A DNA stretch of 39,478 nt. Source: a virus. Positions within the stretch are counted from its first letter, which is position 1. Each line of letters begins with the position of its first letter. Below, in pieces: positions 20,783 to 29,366 of the stretch. A model generated the notes under the pieces. The model saw only the letters and a list, made by a program, of their open reading frames with translations, ran no database searches and was not told the origin of the DNA. The stretch is taken from positions 1-39,478 of IMG/VR virus record IMGVR_UViG_3300023284_000104; one strand, written 5' to 3'. Made by a program: the position numbers and the translations under genes.

Positions 20783-21751
20783 TCAAACAAATCCTCTAAA
20801 TGAACCACCGCCTCCAAGTGGTAGGCCAATTTGTCCCGCAGGTTGTTGCTGTTGCTGTGGAAAACCTCTTTCAAGAATTCCCAATGCCCTGCGCTGTAAT
20901 AACAATCCTGGTATTTGACCAAGCTGTTGACCAATACCACCAAATATTCCTGCTCTTGCCTGTCCTGCTTGTAACTGTGCTTGGGCCTGTGCCTGACCTG
21001 CACCTGTTATTGCACCTGCGATACCGCGTCCAGTGCCAAGAATAGTCTGTTGTGCGCCACTGATAAATGGCAATCCAAAACCAGCAAGCTGCCCTGCAAG
21101 TGCGGTCTGTTGCTGAAATGGGAATAATGCCTGTTGCTGTTGAAGTTGAGCCAGTTGTAACCTTCTGACATTTTCCGCTTCTGTTGCACCAAGCTGTAAT
21201 CGCTGTGCCTGTTGAGTCAGTCCTGCTTCCTGTGCGCCAATCTGTGCAAGTTGCGCCTGTTGCTGAAGTCTTAATTGTTCCTGTCTTACAGTTTCTTGAG
21301 CGGAAAGTTGCTGAAGTGCTTGTGTTTCAGCTTCAATTCCAGCACCAGCAAAGAACTGACCCCTTGCTGCTGATGCACGCCTCGCTGCACGAATTGTCTG
21401 TTCTCGCTGAAACCTAAATCCAGGTGTTTCCTCAATAGGTCTTTCAGCAACCCTTTCAAAAGATACAGGCGCACCAGTTGGAATTGGAAGTTGTAACAAT
21501 CCTGGCACACCTGGCAATTGGGGTATCTGAAATTCCCTGAATCTCTGCAATGCTTCAAGTCCTGCTTGACGGAATGGTTCACCTAATGCCAATGCTCTTT
21601 CTTCTGCGGCACGAAGTTCTTCTGCGGCTTGTTGTCCTGCTGTTTCTGCGGTAGCACCAGCACGTTGAGCACCTTTCCGTTGCGCCCTTCCACCAAATAT
21701 GCCCGAAGCAATACCGCCAAGTGCTGATCCTATTGCAAGTCCGACACCCAT
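20783..21751 (-). CDS. Ala/Gln-rich internal virion (ejection) protein
   Basis: 322-aa protein. A glycine-rich hydrophobic N-terminus (GLAIGSALGGIASGIFGG) precedes long Ala/Gln/Arg helices (EELRAAEERALALGE; LQLGATEAENVRRLQ). The C-terminus is Gly/Gln-rich. This composition, with membrane-seeking start and helical repeats, is typical of podoviral ejection proteins such as P22 gp7 type. Nearby genes fit that role. Confidence 0.65.
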   Translation of the reverse strand: MGVGLAIGSALGGIASGIFGGRAQRKGAQRAGATAETAGQQAAEELRAAEERALALGEPFRQAGLEALQRFREFQIPQLPGVPGLLQLPIPTGAPVSFERVAERPIEETPGFRFQREQTIRAARRASAARGQFFAGAGIEAETQALQQLSAQETVRQEQLRLQQQAQLAQIGAQEAGLTQQAQRLQLGATEAENVRRLQLAQLQQQQALFPFQQQTALAGQLAGFGLPFISGAQQTILGTGRGIAGAITGAGQAQAQAQLQAGQARAGIFGGIGQQLGQIPGLLLQRRALGILERGFPQQQQQPAGQIGLPLGGGGSFRGFV

Positions 21752-21752
21752 G

Positions 21753-22178
21753 TCACACCTCCATGTAATATTCCATTCTCAATGCAGTGAATCCAAATCT
21801 TTCGTATACACGCTTATGCTTAATGTCACCACCAGATAATATTTCATCAGCACACATATCTTTTGCCCACTGGATGAACATCTTCATCAACTGCAATCCA
21901 TTGCCATTGTATCCATCTTTTACAATCCAGTGTAATTCATTAGCAACAAGATTGCCTGTATGAAAGTCTATTGTCAATAATCCAATCACAAATCCCACTG
22001 GTTTGTCATCATCCCTCATTACAATTGCCACACCAGTGTTATTGTTTATAGAATTTCTAAGCCATCTGCTGAACGTATTCCAATTCAAATCTTTATTCGG
22101 ATATGTCTTTTTGTATATTTCTATACAAATATCTTTGATGTCTTTAACTTCACCTGCAATGATTTTATCGTATATCAT
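21753..22178 (-). CDS. GNAT-fold acetyltransferase-like protein
   Basis: 141-aa protein. The GNAT pattern is visible: an N-terminal helix, GVAIVMRDDDKPVGFVIGLL (beta 2-3), HTGNLVANELHWIVKDGYNGNGLQLMKMFIQWAKDMCADEI (beta 4, pyrophosphate loop with G-N-G, alpha 3), and the terminal R-V-Y-E-R-F-G-F. GNAT proteins among podovirus ejection genes are well known; the substrate is not. The G-x-G-x-G/A loop looks partly degenerate. Confidence 0.7.
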   Translation of the reverse strand: MIYDKIIAGEVKDIKDICIEIYKKTYPNKDLNWNTFSRWLRNSINNNTGVAIVMRDDDKPVGFVIGLLTIDFHTGNLVANELHWIVKDGYNGNGLQLMKMFIQWAKDMCADEILSGGDIKHKRVYERFGFTALRMEYYMEV

Positions 22179-22180
22179 AT

Positions 22181-22672
22181 TTATGATATTTCATAACCAA
22201 ATACCGTAAATGTTAATCTGTCTATTACATCAACTTGAACACATATGTGTCCTGGGTTTTTTATTGATGCTTCGAATGTGTATATATCAGATATTTCACC
22301 ATTGACAATTTTATTTCTTAGCAACATTGTTGTATCATCACACAATGATCCATCTTCATCAATATAAATAGTATATTTTCCTGCGGCAGTCTTGGTATTA
22401 GCAACAACAATTGATTTTATAATTCCACGAACACCAACTGCGGGGGCATACAAAGATATAGCAGTTGTAACAGTGGGACGATGCTGTCCTAGCATTTTAT
22501 GTACTGATGGATTCAAATCGGTATATGACATTGTTCCTTCAATCACAGACGGCAATGTTACAGAATGCGATGTATCTACTGGACATTTTGTAATCGCAGT
22601 TTCCGACCACTGATATTCGTACTTAGAATCAGTATTGCACCAGATTCTATATTTATAAACTTGATCAGCCAT
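22181..22672 (-). CDS. Virion hypothetical protein
   Basis: 163-aa protein, mostly beta (RPTVTTAISLYAPAVGVRGIIKSIVVANT; KYTIYIDEDGSLCDDTTML). The pattern of an adapter followed by a sandwich resembles the C-terminal half of the head protein at 28241-28864, so both may be decoration- or fibre-type sandwiches. Its start shares a base with the previous stop. Confidence 0.55.
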   Translation of the reverse strand: MADQVYKYRIWCNTDSKYEYQWSETAITKCPVDTSHSVTLPSVIEGTMSYTDLNPSVHKMLGQHRPTVTTAISLYAPAVGVRGIIKSIVVANTKTAAGKYTIYIDEDGSLCDDTTMLLRNKIVNGEISDIYTFEASIKNPGHICVQVDVIDRLTFTVFGYEIS

Positions 22673-23427
22673 TACGCACTCAACTTAACAAAATGTATTC
22701 TTGTATTGTCACCTGTGACTTTTCTTAACTGCACTTCAAGTATTGCCTGTCCTGCTGGCAGATTTGTGAGTGAAGAATCTACGTGAATCTGTTTCCCTGC
22801 TGCTGTATAATTAATCAATGCAATTTGAAGTGAATTTGTAAAATCAAATAATCTTACTTCTGATGATCCAGATGAACCACTACGACTCGCAATGATGGTG
22901 AATTCAGTTGGTGTAGAAATTCCCGTTCCTGCAAATTCAATGTTTCCAACAACCTCAAAGGTATTGCCACCCTTTTCCACATAGTCATTGGAATCAGAGA
23001 AGAATGAGAATTGAATTGGTAGTGAACCAGCATTTATAATTAAATTACATAAAGCATCTATGGCCGCCTGAACATCTGATACACCTAATAAACATGCTGT
23101 ATCGTCAAAATCAACTTCATCTGCATCCAGAGCATCAAAATCTGCACTTCCCAATCCATCGGGTTGAAACACTTTTCTTGTATCTATCTCGACAGTTGCA
23201 AGATTCTCAACAATGATTTCATCTATACCACCATCACTGTGATCTGATGCATGTAATTTCGGATGATGTTGGTCAGACGTTACATCAATCAGATCATCGT
23301 GACTTATCTTCTGACCATTAATTCTATCAAATGCTTCTTGAATCAGATCACGCCATCGGACTATCTCCCTATTCTCTTCACTTTCTGGCGCACTTCTTGG
23401 TGATCTTGGCACATCAAGAGTAATCAT
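22672..23427 (-). CDS. Tail/head appendage protein
   Basis: 251-aa protein, overlapping the gp10-like gene by 4 nt. The N-terminus has a helical charged segment (REIVRWRDLIQEAFDRINGQ). The middle holds an H-D-D-L-x-D-V-T-x-D-Q-H-H-P-K-L-H-A-S-D-H-x-D-G-G motif seen in phage fibre-like collar proteins; the C-terminal 100 residues are a beta sandwich. Probably an appendage attached near the neck. Confidence 0.6.
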   Translation of the reverse strand: MITLDVPRSPRSAPESEENREIVRWRDLIQEAFDRINGQKISHDDLIDVTSDQHHPKLHASDHSDGGIDEIIVENLATVEIDTRKVFQPDGLGSADFDALDADEVDFDDTACLLGVSDVQAAIDALCNLIINAGSLPIQFSFFSDSNDYVEKGGNTFEVVGNIEFAGTGISTPTEFTIIASRSGSSGSSEVRLFDFTNSLQIALINYTAAGKQIHVDSSLTNLPAGQAILEVQLRKVTGDNTRIHFVKLSA

Positions 23428-24839
23428 GTCTCAAGTATCTCCACATCTTCCTGAATGTCTACAAGCACAAAATCTGTATTGGCAGAATGAACAAATTCAT
23501 ACTGCCTTCTGCGATATGATCCCATTCGATGCCGCCTTGCGATAAATTCCGTTTCACCAATCTTACCAAGTGACAACGTAACAGTCTGTTTGAATGGCCC
23601 ATTATCATCACGCCATCTCAAGGAAATCTTCGGCTCATCACCTGAGATCGAACCCAATCCACGCTTAAGTCTAATGACAAGTTGATTAGACCGCTTTCGC
23701 TCATTTGTTCCATGAGATATATGTCCAGTGCGAAGTAGCGGTCTAATCAGGCTGCCATCATCCTGAAAGATTGAATTGGATACCTTGAATATCTTTCCAT
23801 TGGTTCTGCTGCCAACAAGATGAAAGTTAAAGTCCTTTGCATACGCATAACTTTTTGCATCAAACAATCCATAGGTATCATTGGCAATATTATATGTACC
23901 CCATTCAGCCCAACTATTAGTGGTGGGATCATATACAATCGTGATCTTTGCTGTTGGGAATGACAGTACATAATAACTTCGTGGCGCAATGGTCATAAAG
24001 AATGCTTCAGCATCATTGACTGGGGTAAGGTCACGAGTGACATTAGCAAATGGAATTGATATAATTCTTACTTGGTTTCCAGTAAGCATTGTCACTCTGC
24101 GTTCATGGTCAAGAAATATCCATGTACCGTTAGCATTAACAACACTATGCTTGGCAATTGTTCCACGAGAAATATTCATATTCTCAATTCTTCTGAATGG
24201 TGTTACACCATTGTTAAAAAATCTTTCTATTGAGTCCTGTCCGAATGCGCTTATTTCCCTGTTAGCCACAAGCAATGACTGAATATCATCCTGATGCGCT
24301 TCTGCGCTGAAAACATCAATCGCACGCCAGTTTGTCGGATCATTGACTTCTGAAAATTGAATCTGCTGACTACCGATAAGATTAGCAAGAATGAACTGAT
24401 CGAAAAACGCTACATGACTTACAGTTGTAGGGGCATCAGGATCAGCAATGAATGATGTATTGCCAACATTATCAAACTGAACAATCCTTCCACCGTTTGC
24501 CATCAACAGTAGATCACCATTATCTGCGAAAGTAACAATGCTATTGTTATTGAGTTCATCACCAGTGAACTCGGTAAAGTCACCTGATGAAGAATTAATT
24601 CTGAAAATTCTGCCAGCAGATACAGCAATGGGAACCTTTTTTTTGTCCCACCAGTATAGTCCATCTATAGGCGCACTTGTTCCAAGATCGGAAAATTCTT
24701 CTTTGCCAGGTCGCGAATGCATGACATTAAGTTCATCAAGATATGCATCAACAATACGTTCCCCTAAAGTATCAGGCAATGCAGCCTGATCTTCTGAGGT
24801 ATAAATCAATCGTGGAAGTGGTACATTTCTCCAAGGCAT
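23424..24839 (-). CDS. P22 gp10-like DNA-stabilisation / tail hub protein
   Basis: 471-aa protein, the length of P22 gp10. Starts MPWRNVPLPRLIYT and continues with beta-propeller-like repeats (SAGRIFRINSSSGDFTEFTG; VTFADNGDLLLMANGG; ISAFGQDSIERFFNNGVTPFRR), then a C-terminal sandwich with R-S-N-Q-L-V-I-R. gp10-type proteins close the neck after DNA packaging and hold the tail spike and needle. Position after gp4-like and the fibre gene agrees. Confidence 0.75.
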   Translation of the reverse strand: MPWRNVPLPRLIYTSEDQAALPDTLGERIVDAYLDELNVMHSRPGKEEFSDLGTSAPIDGLYWWDKKKVPIAVSAGRIFRINSSSGDFTEFTGDELNNNSIVTFADNGDLLLMANGGRIVQFDNVGNTSFIADPDAPTTVSHVAFFDQFILANLIGSQQIQFSEVNDPTNWRAIDVFSAEAHQDDIQSLLVANREISAFGQDSIERFFNNGVTPFRRIENMNISRGTIAKHSVVNANGTWIFLDHERRVTMLTGNQVRIISIPFANVTRDLTPVNDAEAFFMTIAPRSYYVLSFPTAKITIVYDPTTNSWAEWGTYNIANDTYGLFDAKSYAYAKDFNFHLVGSRTNGKIFKVSNSIFQDDGSLIRPLLRTGHISHGTNERKRSNQLVIRLKRGLGSISGDEPKISLRWRDDNGPFKQTVTLSLGKIGETEFIARRHRMGSYRRRQYEFVHSANTDFVLVDIQEDVEILET

Positions 24840-26392
24840 TATGTGCTCGTCATCAACATGACATCAATAAATGTTTTATTTACAGTGACAATGGTAGGAG
24901 AATCGACAGACCTGAATTCAACAGTTAAAGTCCGATTAGAACCATCAATCAAAGTGGCAGAACCTACAAATGTGTATGTACTTGGAAAATTCAATGCACC
25001 TGTTGAAGTATCAATCCAATCACGCTGCGCTACTCCATCAACAAGGACATGGGCCTCAATACGGTCATTGGGATTGCTTGTTTGATATTCAATTGTTACA
25101 CGGAATAATGCAAATGTGTTCGATCCAATATCTGCATTGAAAATATTAATAGATGATCCAGTAACGGGTGTGAAGGAACCTGCTGATTCTGTATCGCCTG
25201 GTGCTAAATCTGCCCTACCAACCTTTGGCCGTTGACCATGCCAAAAATCAGCATCGAATCCTGTTCCATCACCACCATTTGTTGTAGTGTGAATTGTATT
25301 GCCATTGGCTGTTGGGTCTGGTGTTCCTACAATATTCGTTGCAGTCGCAATATCACCAATGGTAGCTACATTGCCAGGTGACATTGTTATAAGATTTCGT
25401 GCTACAGCACCAGTATCCTTACCGCGAAGGTTTAGAGAATTAGCCAGTGTCAAATCTCCTGCTGTTTTTTCATCAGCAACATCTGATCTTAAAAACTGAC
25501 TTCCTTGAATTGCATCGAGAAGATCGGCATCAAGACCGCTTCCTGAGCCATCATTGCCAGCATGGAACGCAAGATTACCATTGATGGTGACTAACGATCC
25601 TCTGATGTCCGTTATAGTTGCTACATCACCAACACCAACAAAATCGGTTGGTGACATGCTAATCAGATTTCTCGCAATACCGCCTGTCTCCTTACCAAAC
25701 AGATTGATGGCATTTGCGAGTGTAAGATTTCCATCTACATCATCATCAACATCACTTCTCAAGAATTGGGTGGAATCAAGACCGTCTAACTTGTCTGAAT
25801 TAGCAGCAGTCAGACCAATACCTTGCCAATTGACATCATCGGAACGAATGATAAGTGACTCTTGATCTGCGGTTATTATGAATGTGGGATTTCCATCTAT
25901 TGTTTCCGTGCCACTTGGATCAACCGTGACTGTATTGGCATCACTGGTAATCTTTTTGATAATGTATTCTTTGCCCTTGAGTCCTGATGCGGTGGGAAGA
26001 TTGACCGTGACATTGCCAGTACTGGTATTGACAAGAATCAAGTCTTGATCGGTGGTTAATGTGGTAGTGGAACTGACAAAATCCACATCCCTATTTACTG
26101 TGGATTCATCTACTCTTGTATAATTAAAATTATCAAGTGTTTCCTGCGTGACATCATTGGCATCGTCAATTTGAATTTTGACATCACCATCAATGAATAC
26201 CGTTTTCTTTCCCTGTGCATCTAATATGACAGGTTGAGTAAACGGTGTAGTCTTTTTAACATCTTGAAAGACAACCGTTGGATTGGTAGTTCCCGCATCA
26301 AAGAATCTTAACTTACCGCCAGCAAGCGGAAGTCCGTTAGTCTGGTCGATTATACCGCCAGCGATAAAATCAGATTGAACAGCATCAGCCAT
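24839..26392 (-). CDS. Tail fibre protein with internal repeats
   Basis: 517-aa protein. Residues 1-95 match the common virion-attachment start (FIAGGIIDQTNGLPLAGGKLRFFDAGT; TPFTQPVILDAQGKKTVFIDGDVK). The shaft contains two imperfect repeats of about 80 residues, each with F-L-R-S-D-V, L-T-L-A-N, N-L-x-x-K-x-T-G and A-R-N-L-I-x-M-S-P. The C-terminal 130 residues are a beta domain for receptor contact. Shares one base with the gp10-like start. Receptor unknown. Confidence 0.75.
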   Translation of the reverse strand: MADAVQSDFIAGGIIDQTNGLPLAGGKLRFFDAGTTNPTVVFQDVKKTTPFTQPVILDAQGKKTVFIDGDVKIQIDDANDVTQETLDNFNYTRVDESTVNRDVDFVSSTTTLTTDQDLILVNTSTGNVTVNLPTASGLKGKEYIIKKITSDANTVTVDPSGTETIDGNPTFIITADQESLIIRSDDVNWQGIGLTAANSDKLDGLDSTQFLRSDVDDDVDGNLTLANAINLFGKETGGIARNLISMSPTDFVGVGDVATITDIRGSLVTINGNLAFHAGNDGSGSGLDADLLDAIQGSQFLRSDVADEKTAGDLTLANSLNLRGKDTGAVARNLITMSPGNVATIGDIATATNIVGTPDPTANGNTIHTTTNGGDGTGFDADFWHGQRPKVGRADLAPGDTESAGSFTPVTGSSINIFNADIGSNTFALFRVTIEYQTSNPNDRIEAHVLVDGVAQRDWIDTSTGALNFPSTYTFVGSATLIDGSNRTLTVEFRSVDSPTIVTVNKTFIDVMLMTST

Positions 26393-26404
26393 TTTAGTTT
26401 CTCC

Positions 26405-27292
26405 TTATAACTGCGGCCCTGAGAAGCGAACATCGACAATTGTTGGATATGCGGGTTGAATAAATTCTTCATCTGTAAACTCTCGATTATCACTCTTGAT
26501 AGCCTGAAATATGAATCTTTCTGCTTTGGCCGATATGATCTGTCTTTCGGCAAGTGGAACCTGGTATTCATCGGCAAGATCATCTGCCAATCCATATGAC
26601 AATGCCCTCAACCATCTGCTTCTGAAATCAGGGGTATCAGTTGTAGCATCAAAATCAAATAACATTCTTTCCCGTAGGAAATGTACAGGGTTATTTAACC
26701 TCGATACTTGATTGTGTTGCGGATAGATAAATACAGTTGGCTGCGGAAGCAACATATCAATGAACGCAAGTTCTGGTATTCCTTCGGTATCCTTGCGCGC
26801 GAGATCATAATACTGATCTCTTGATATTAACGTCATGGGAAGATCGGTATTATTCTGCCTTATCCATATTTTTTGAATCCCCAGCGTATCAACAGGAAGA
26901 AGAAAATCACCTACTGAACCAAACGCAATCGCATCTGCCCATGCCACACCGCTTGTTCCACGGGCAATCCAGAAAGTGCTGAAGTTCTGCCCCGTAACAG
27001 GTTCATCATTGGTCGATGATTTATGAGTCAGAATACAAGTATAATTTACACCATCAGTACCAATCACTTCTGCTGGTGGTGATGTGAAAACCTTCTGTTC
27101 ACGCAATAGCGTCCAGAGATAAACACCCTTATTCTGGATATCTTTAACCAGAGTGTTTAGCGCGATAACCGCTTCATCAACCTGTTCCGCACTTGGAGAA
27201 AGTCCTTGCTCAAGTTTACCGATAATACGCAAGGCACGTTCAATGATCTCATTTCGTGTTAGATTGAAATCACCTGATCCGCTTGATGCCAT
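26405..27292 (-). CDS. P22 gp4-like head-to-tail adapter
   Basis: 295-aa protein. The opening L-T-R-N-E-I-I-E-R-A-L-R-I-I-G and A-V-I-A-L-N-T-L-V-K-D-I-Q-N-K-G-V-Y-L-W-T is the signature of the P22 gp4-type neck adapter that binds below the portal after packaging. P22 gp4 is about half this length, so the C-terminal 140 residues are extra. GGAGTAACC upstream of the ATG at 27292. Confidence 0.7.
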   Translation of the reverse strand: MASSGSGDFNLTRNEIIERALRIIGKLEQGLSPSAEQVDEAVIALNTLVKDIQNKGVYLWTLLREQKVFTSPPAEVIGTDGVNYTCILTHKSSTNDEPVTGQNFSTFWIARGTSGVAWADAIAFGSVGDFLLPVDTLGIQKIWIRQNNTDLPMTLISRDQYYDLARKDTEGIPELAFIDMLLPQPTVFIYPQHNQVSRLNNPVHFLRERMLFDFDATTDTPDFRSRWLRALSYGLADDLADEYQVPLAERQIISAKAERFIFQAIKSDNREFTDEEFIQPAYPTIVDVRFSGPQL

Positions 27293-27301
27293 TGGTTACT
27301 C

Positions 27302-27463
27302 CTAACCAGGCAATCGCCTGTTTTTGGGTTGTAGGCGAATTTTCTGTCCACCACGAATAGCACCAAACAATCCCTTTTGGGGGGAAGTAAGAGGTTTCCC
27401 TCTTATCTCCCCCTCCCTGAGAATCTTTCCAGCCTTTTCCTTAGTTGGTAAATCTCTTGCCAT
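27302..27463 (-). CDS. Small conserved head protein
   Basis: 53-aa frame, ATG 27463 after GAGGAATC, stop TAG 27304-27302. It begins MARDLPTKEKAGKILREGEIRGKPL and continues with a T-S-P-Q-K-G-L-F-G-A-I-R-G-G motif. Short basic proteins with a helix and a K-G-L-F-G-A-type motif are frequent beside phage neck and capsid genes, but no role is established. It fits tightly between the adapter and the next head gene. Confidence 0.6.
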   Translation of the reverse strand: MARDLPTKEKAGKILREGEIRGKPLTSPQKGLFGAIRGGQKIRLQPKNRRLPG

Positions 27464-27472
27464 GATTCCTCC

Positions 27473-28225
27473 TTAAACAGCACCCAAAGCAATAGCATCT
27501 GGATAACTGGTTGGGCCTGATATGGTAACACTATTTGCCTGTTCAAAATGAGGATATATTTTGCCAGCAGTATCAACCCAAAAAGACTGTATACTTCGCT
27601 TGAATGCATCTGTTCCAGCTACCACAATGGGTGCAAGATTGGCAATTACCAATGGAGAGCCGCCATCAAATTTCAAAGACGCCTCATTTAGTTGGATTGT
27701 CCAACTTGGCTGTGCAGTACCGAGAGCCTCTACCTGAATCCGTATAAAGGTATTCGGAAGGGCAACAATATTGTTCTGCGTAAATACCCAACTTCCGAGA
27801 GGAGTCCCAACATCGCCCACCAAAACACCAAGACGATCTCTTTGCGCGGGGCCGCCACCAAGTCCTTCATCACCAGAAGCAGATACTTCGAAGGAGTTTT
27901 CCGCCCCTACTACACCTGTCATACCTGAAGCAGCTTGAAGTATCACACCAGCGGTGGCATCAATGGCAAATATGAATAGCGGATCAGGAACAACAGGAGA
28001 AGTTGAAACGATGCCAGGATTTTCAGCAATGGCATCTCTGGCTTTTTGAGAAGCACTTTCTGGAAGGGTAAGAAGTAACTGGATCAACTTACCAGTTATC
28101 GGATCTAGTACCTTCTCAACCTCTGCTGCATTTACACCTTGCTTGGCAAGATTGGCAACAAACTGTCTTGCACTTTCGTCACCTGATTGCTGAAGATTGT
28201 CGAAACGTAACTTTGCTTTCGCCAT
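27473..28225 (-). CDS. Head-region virion protein
   Basis: 250-aa protein. Residues 1-70 are helical (RFDNLQQSGDESARQFVANLAKQGVNAAEVEKVLD); the rest is beta-rich with ligand-type loops (SASGDEGLGGGPAQRDRLGVLVGDVG; TQPSWTIQLNEASLKFDGGSP). No named family. Between the capsid and neck genes it is probably a head decoration or minor head protein. Confidence 0.55.
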   Translation of the reverse strand: MAKAKLRFDNLQQSGDESARQFVANLAKQGVNAAEVEKVLDPITGKLIQLLLTLPESASQKARDAIAENPGIVSTSPVVPDPLFIFAIDATAGVILQAASGMTGVVGAENSFEVSASGDEGLGGGPAQRDRLGVLVGDVGTPLGSWVFTQNNIVALPNTFIRIQVEALGTAQPSWTIQLNEASLKFDGGSPLVIANLAPIVVAGTDAFKRSIQSFWVDTAGKIYPHFEQANSVTISGPTSYPDAIALGAV

Positions 28226-28240
28226 AACCGTTCTCCTTAA

Positions 28241-28864
28241 TTAGAAGGGTTTGTAATTTATTTCAACCAAAAGATCAGTAACCGCACCACCTGTTCCTGT
28301 TTCAGACTTTTTCAAAGAAAGCACATCCTCCTTATTTAAAACAACATCAGATAAACTTTTAACCACAACATCGAAGGCGACAAACGCTTCGGTGGTCTGG
28401 TCAAATGTCGCCAGTACCGTTGCGCCAGTTCCATCAGCCTTCTTATTTATGAGTTCAAGTTTAGTGTTGTTACTCGCATCAATAGCAAGTGCAGCACCAT
28501 TAGTCAGGTATAGGTTTCTTACAACGCATTTGTCTGGCGCAGTGAATACTGACTTCTCGGCAGCGCTTCCTGCTGCTATACTTCCATATGAATAAGATTT
28601 GGAAAGGTTGTTATTAATCTTAGTTTGATTTCGTGCAATCCTGCACTCCAAACCAAACACATCATCAGCATCTTTACGCAACTGCTTGTCCAGATGTGAT
28701 GTTATTTTAAACTTCTCCTTTGATGGATCTACCTTGGTGGGATCCATTGAAAGAGGTTTAAGACCAGGAACCTTTGTTGATATAAGGTTCACATAGTCAA
28801 CAAGGTCGTTCAGGAGATCAACCAGATCACCCTGACCAACGCCAGATTTTTTTAGTTTAGCCAT
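28241..28864 (-). CDS. Head decoration-like protein
   Basis: 207-aa protein. N-terminal helical region (DLVDLLNDLVDYVNLIST), then a beta sandwich from residue 90 (SYGSIAAGSAAEKSVFTAPDKCVVRNLYLTNGAAL...; TGGAVTDLLVEINYKPF). The sandwich pattern is like capsid decoration or head-fibre anchor proteins. GGAGAATC before the ATG at 28864, which lies just downstream of a strong hairpin. Confidence 0.55.
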   Translation of the reverse strand: MAKLKKSGVGQGDLVDLLNDLVDYVNLISTKVPGLKPLSMDPTKVDPSKEKFKITSHLDKQLRKDADDVFGLECRIARNQTKINNNLSKSYSYGSIAAGSAAEKSVFTAPDKCVVRNLYLTNGAALAIDASNNTKLELINKKADGTGATVLATFDQTTEAFVAFDVVVKSLSDVVLNKEDVLSLKKSETGTGGAVTDLLVEINYKPF

Positions 28865-28880
28865 GATTCTCCTTAAAGAT

Positions 28881-28904
28881 GGGGGTAGGTTTTATCCTAC
28901 CCCC
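28881..28904 (-). terminator. Strong hairpin between two head genes
   Basis: GGGGGTAGG (28881-28889) pairs perfectly with CCTACCCCC (28896-28904) around a 6-nt loop, a 9-bp very stable stem. On the minus (late) strand it is followed by ATCTTTAAGG rather than a U-tract, so it is more likely an attenuator, mRNA-processing or 3'-stability element than a complete terminator. It sits between the two head genes downstream of the capsid gene. Confidence 0.5.
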
Positions 28905-28911
28905 GATCTAG

Positions 28912-29346
28912 TTAGACATCAATCTGATCCAGACCATATAACGCATAGACACGCACAACTGCCGTATCAAGATCATTGTCAGGAACAATATCAATTGTGC
29001 CTTCAGCCGACAGCCGACGACCCAGAGCATAGGGATCGGTTCCTTTAACAGTGGCATTGAAGCCAGTAGAGTTAAAGTTGGCCGCATCATCCCATCCATT
29101 AGGATCGGCAGTATCGCCAATATTAGCAGTGGCAACTCCACCCTCTGCTGTCACAACTTCGGTACGAACATCATAAAGAGTCGCACCATTAGGAATCGTG
29201 AGGGCTTGAACAACATCCGCAGACGAAACATTCCTTAGCGAAAAGTCCAATTCTCTCACGGCTTCCTGCACACGGCCTTCAATATGTTCAATAATATTGA
29301 ACCTACTTCCGACAGTTCCATCAATGAAATCACTGATAGTTGCCAT
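28912..29346 (-). CDS. Head protein (decoration-like)
   Basis: 144-aa protein directly after the major capsid gene. An N-terminal helix (SRFNIIEHIEGRVQEAVRELDFSLRN) leads into a beta barrel with D-P-N-G-W-D-D, typical of small decoration or stabilising proteins beside N4-gp56-type capsids. No family name can be assigned safely. Confidence 0.6.
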   Translation of the reverse strand: MATISDFIDGTVGSRFNIIEHIEGRVQEAVRELDFSLRNVSSADVVQALTIPNGATLYDVRTEVVTAEGGVATANIGDTADPNGWDDAANFNSTGFNATVKGTDPYALGRRLSAEGTIDIVPDNDLDTAVVRVYALYGLDQIDV

Positions 29347-29366
29347 GATTTATTCCTCCCTCACAA

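Noticed and set aside
17000-21500. Several plus-strand frames of 80-190 aa inside late genes
   Set aside because: They are antisense shadows of long, compositionally consistent late genes, with Ser/Leu/Phe-rich random sequence.
25300-25800. Repeats in the tail fibre gene
   Set aside because: They are coding repeats of the fibre shaft, not mobile or regulatory DNA.
27307-27325. Plus-strand hairpin CAGGC/GCCTG followed by five T
   Set aside because: It looks like a terminator, but lies antisense at the end of a late gene with no plus-strand transcript nearby; only 5 bp.
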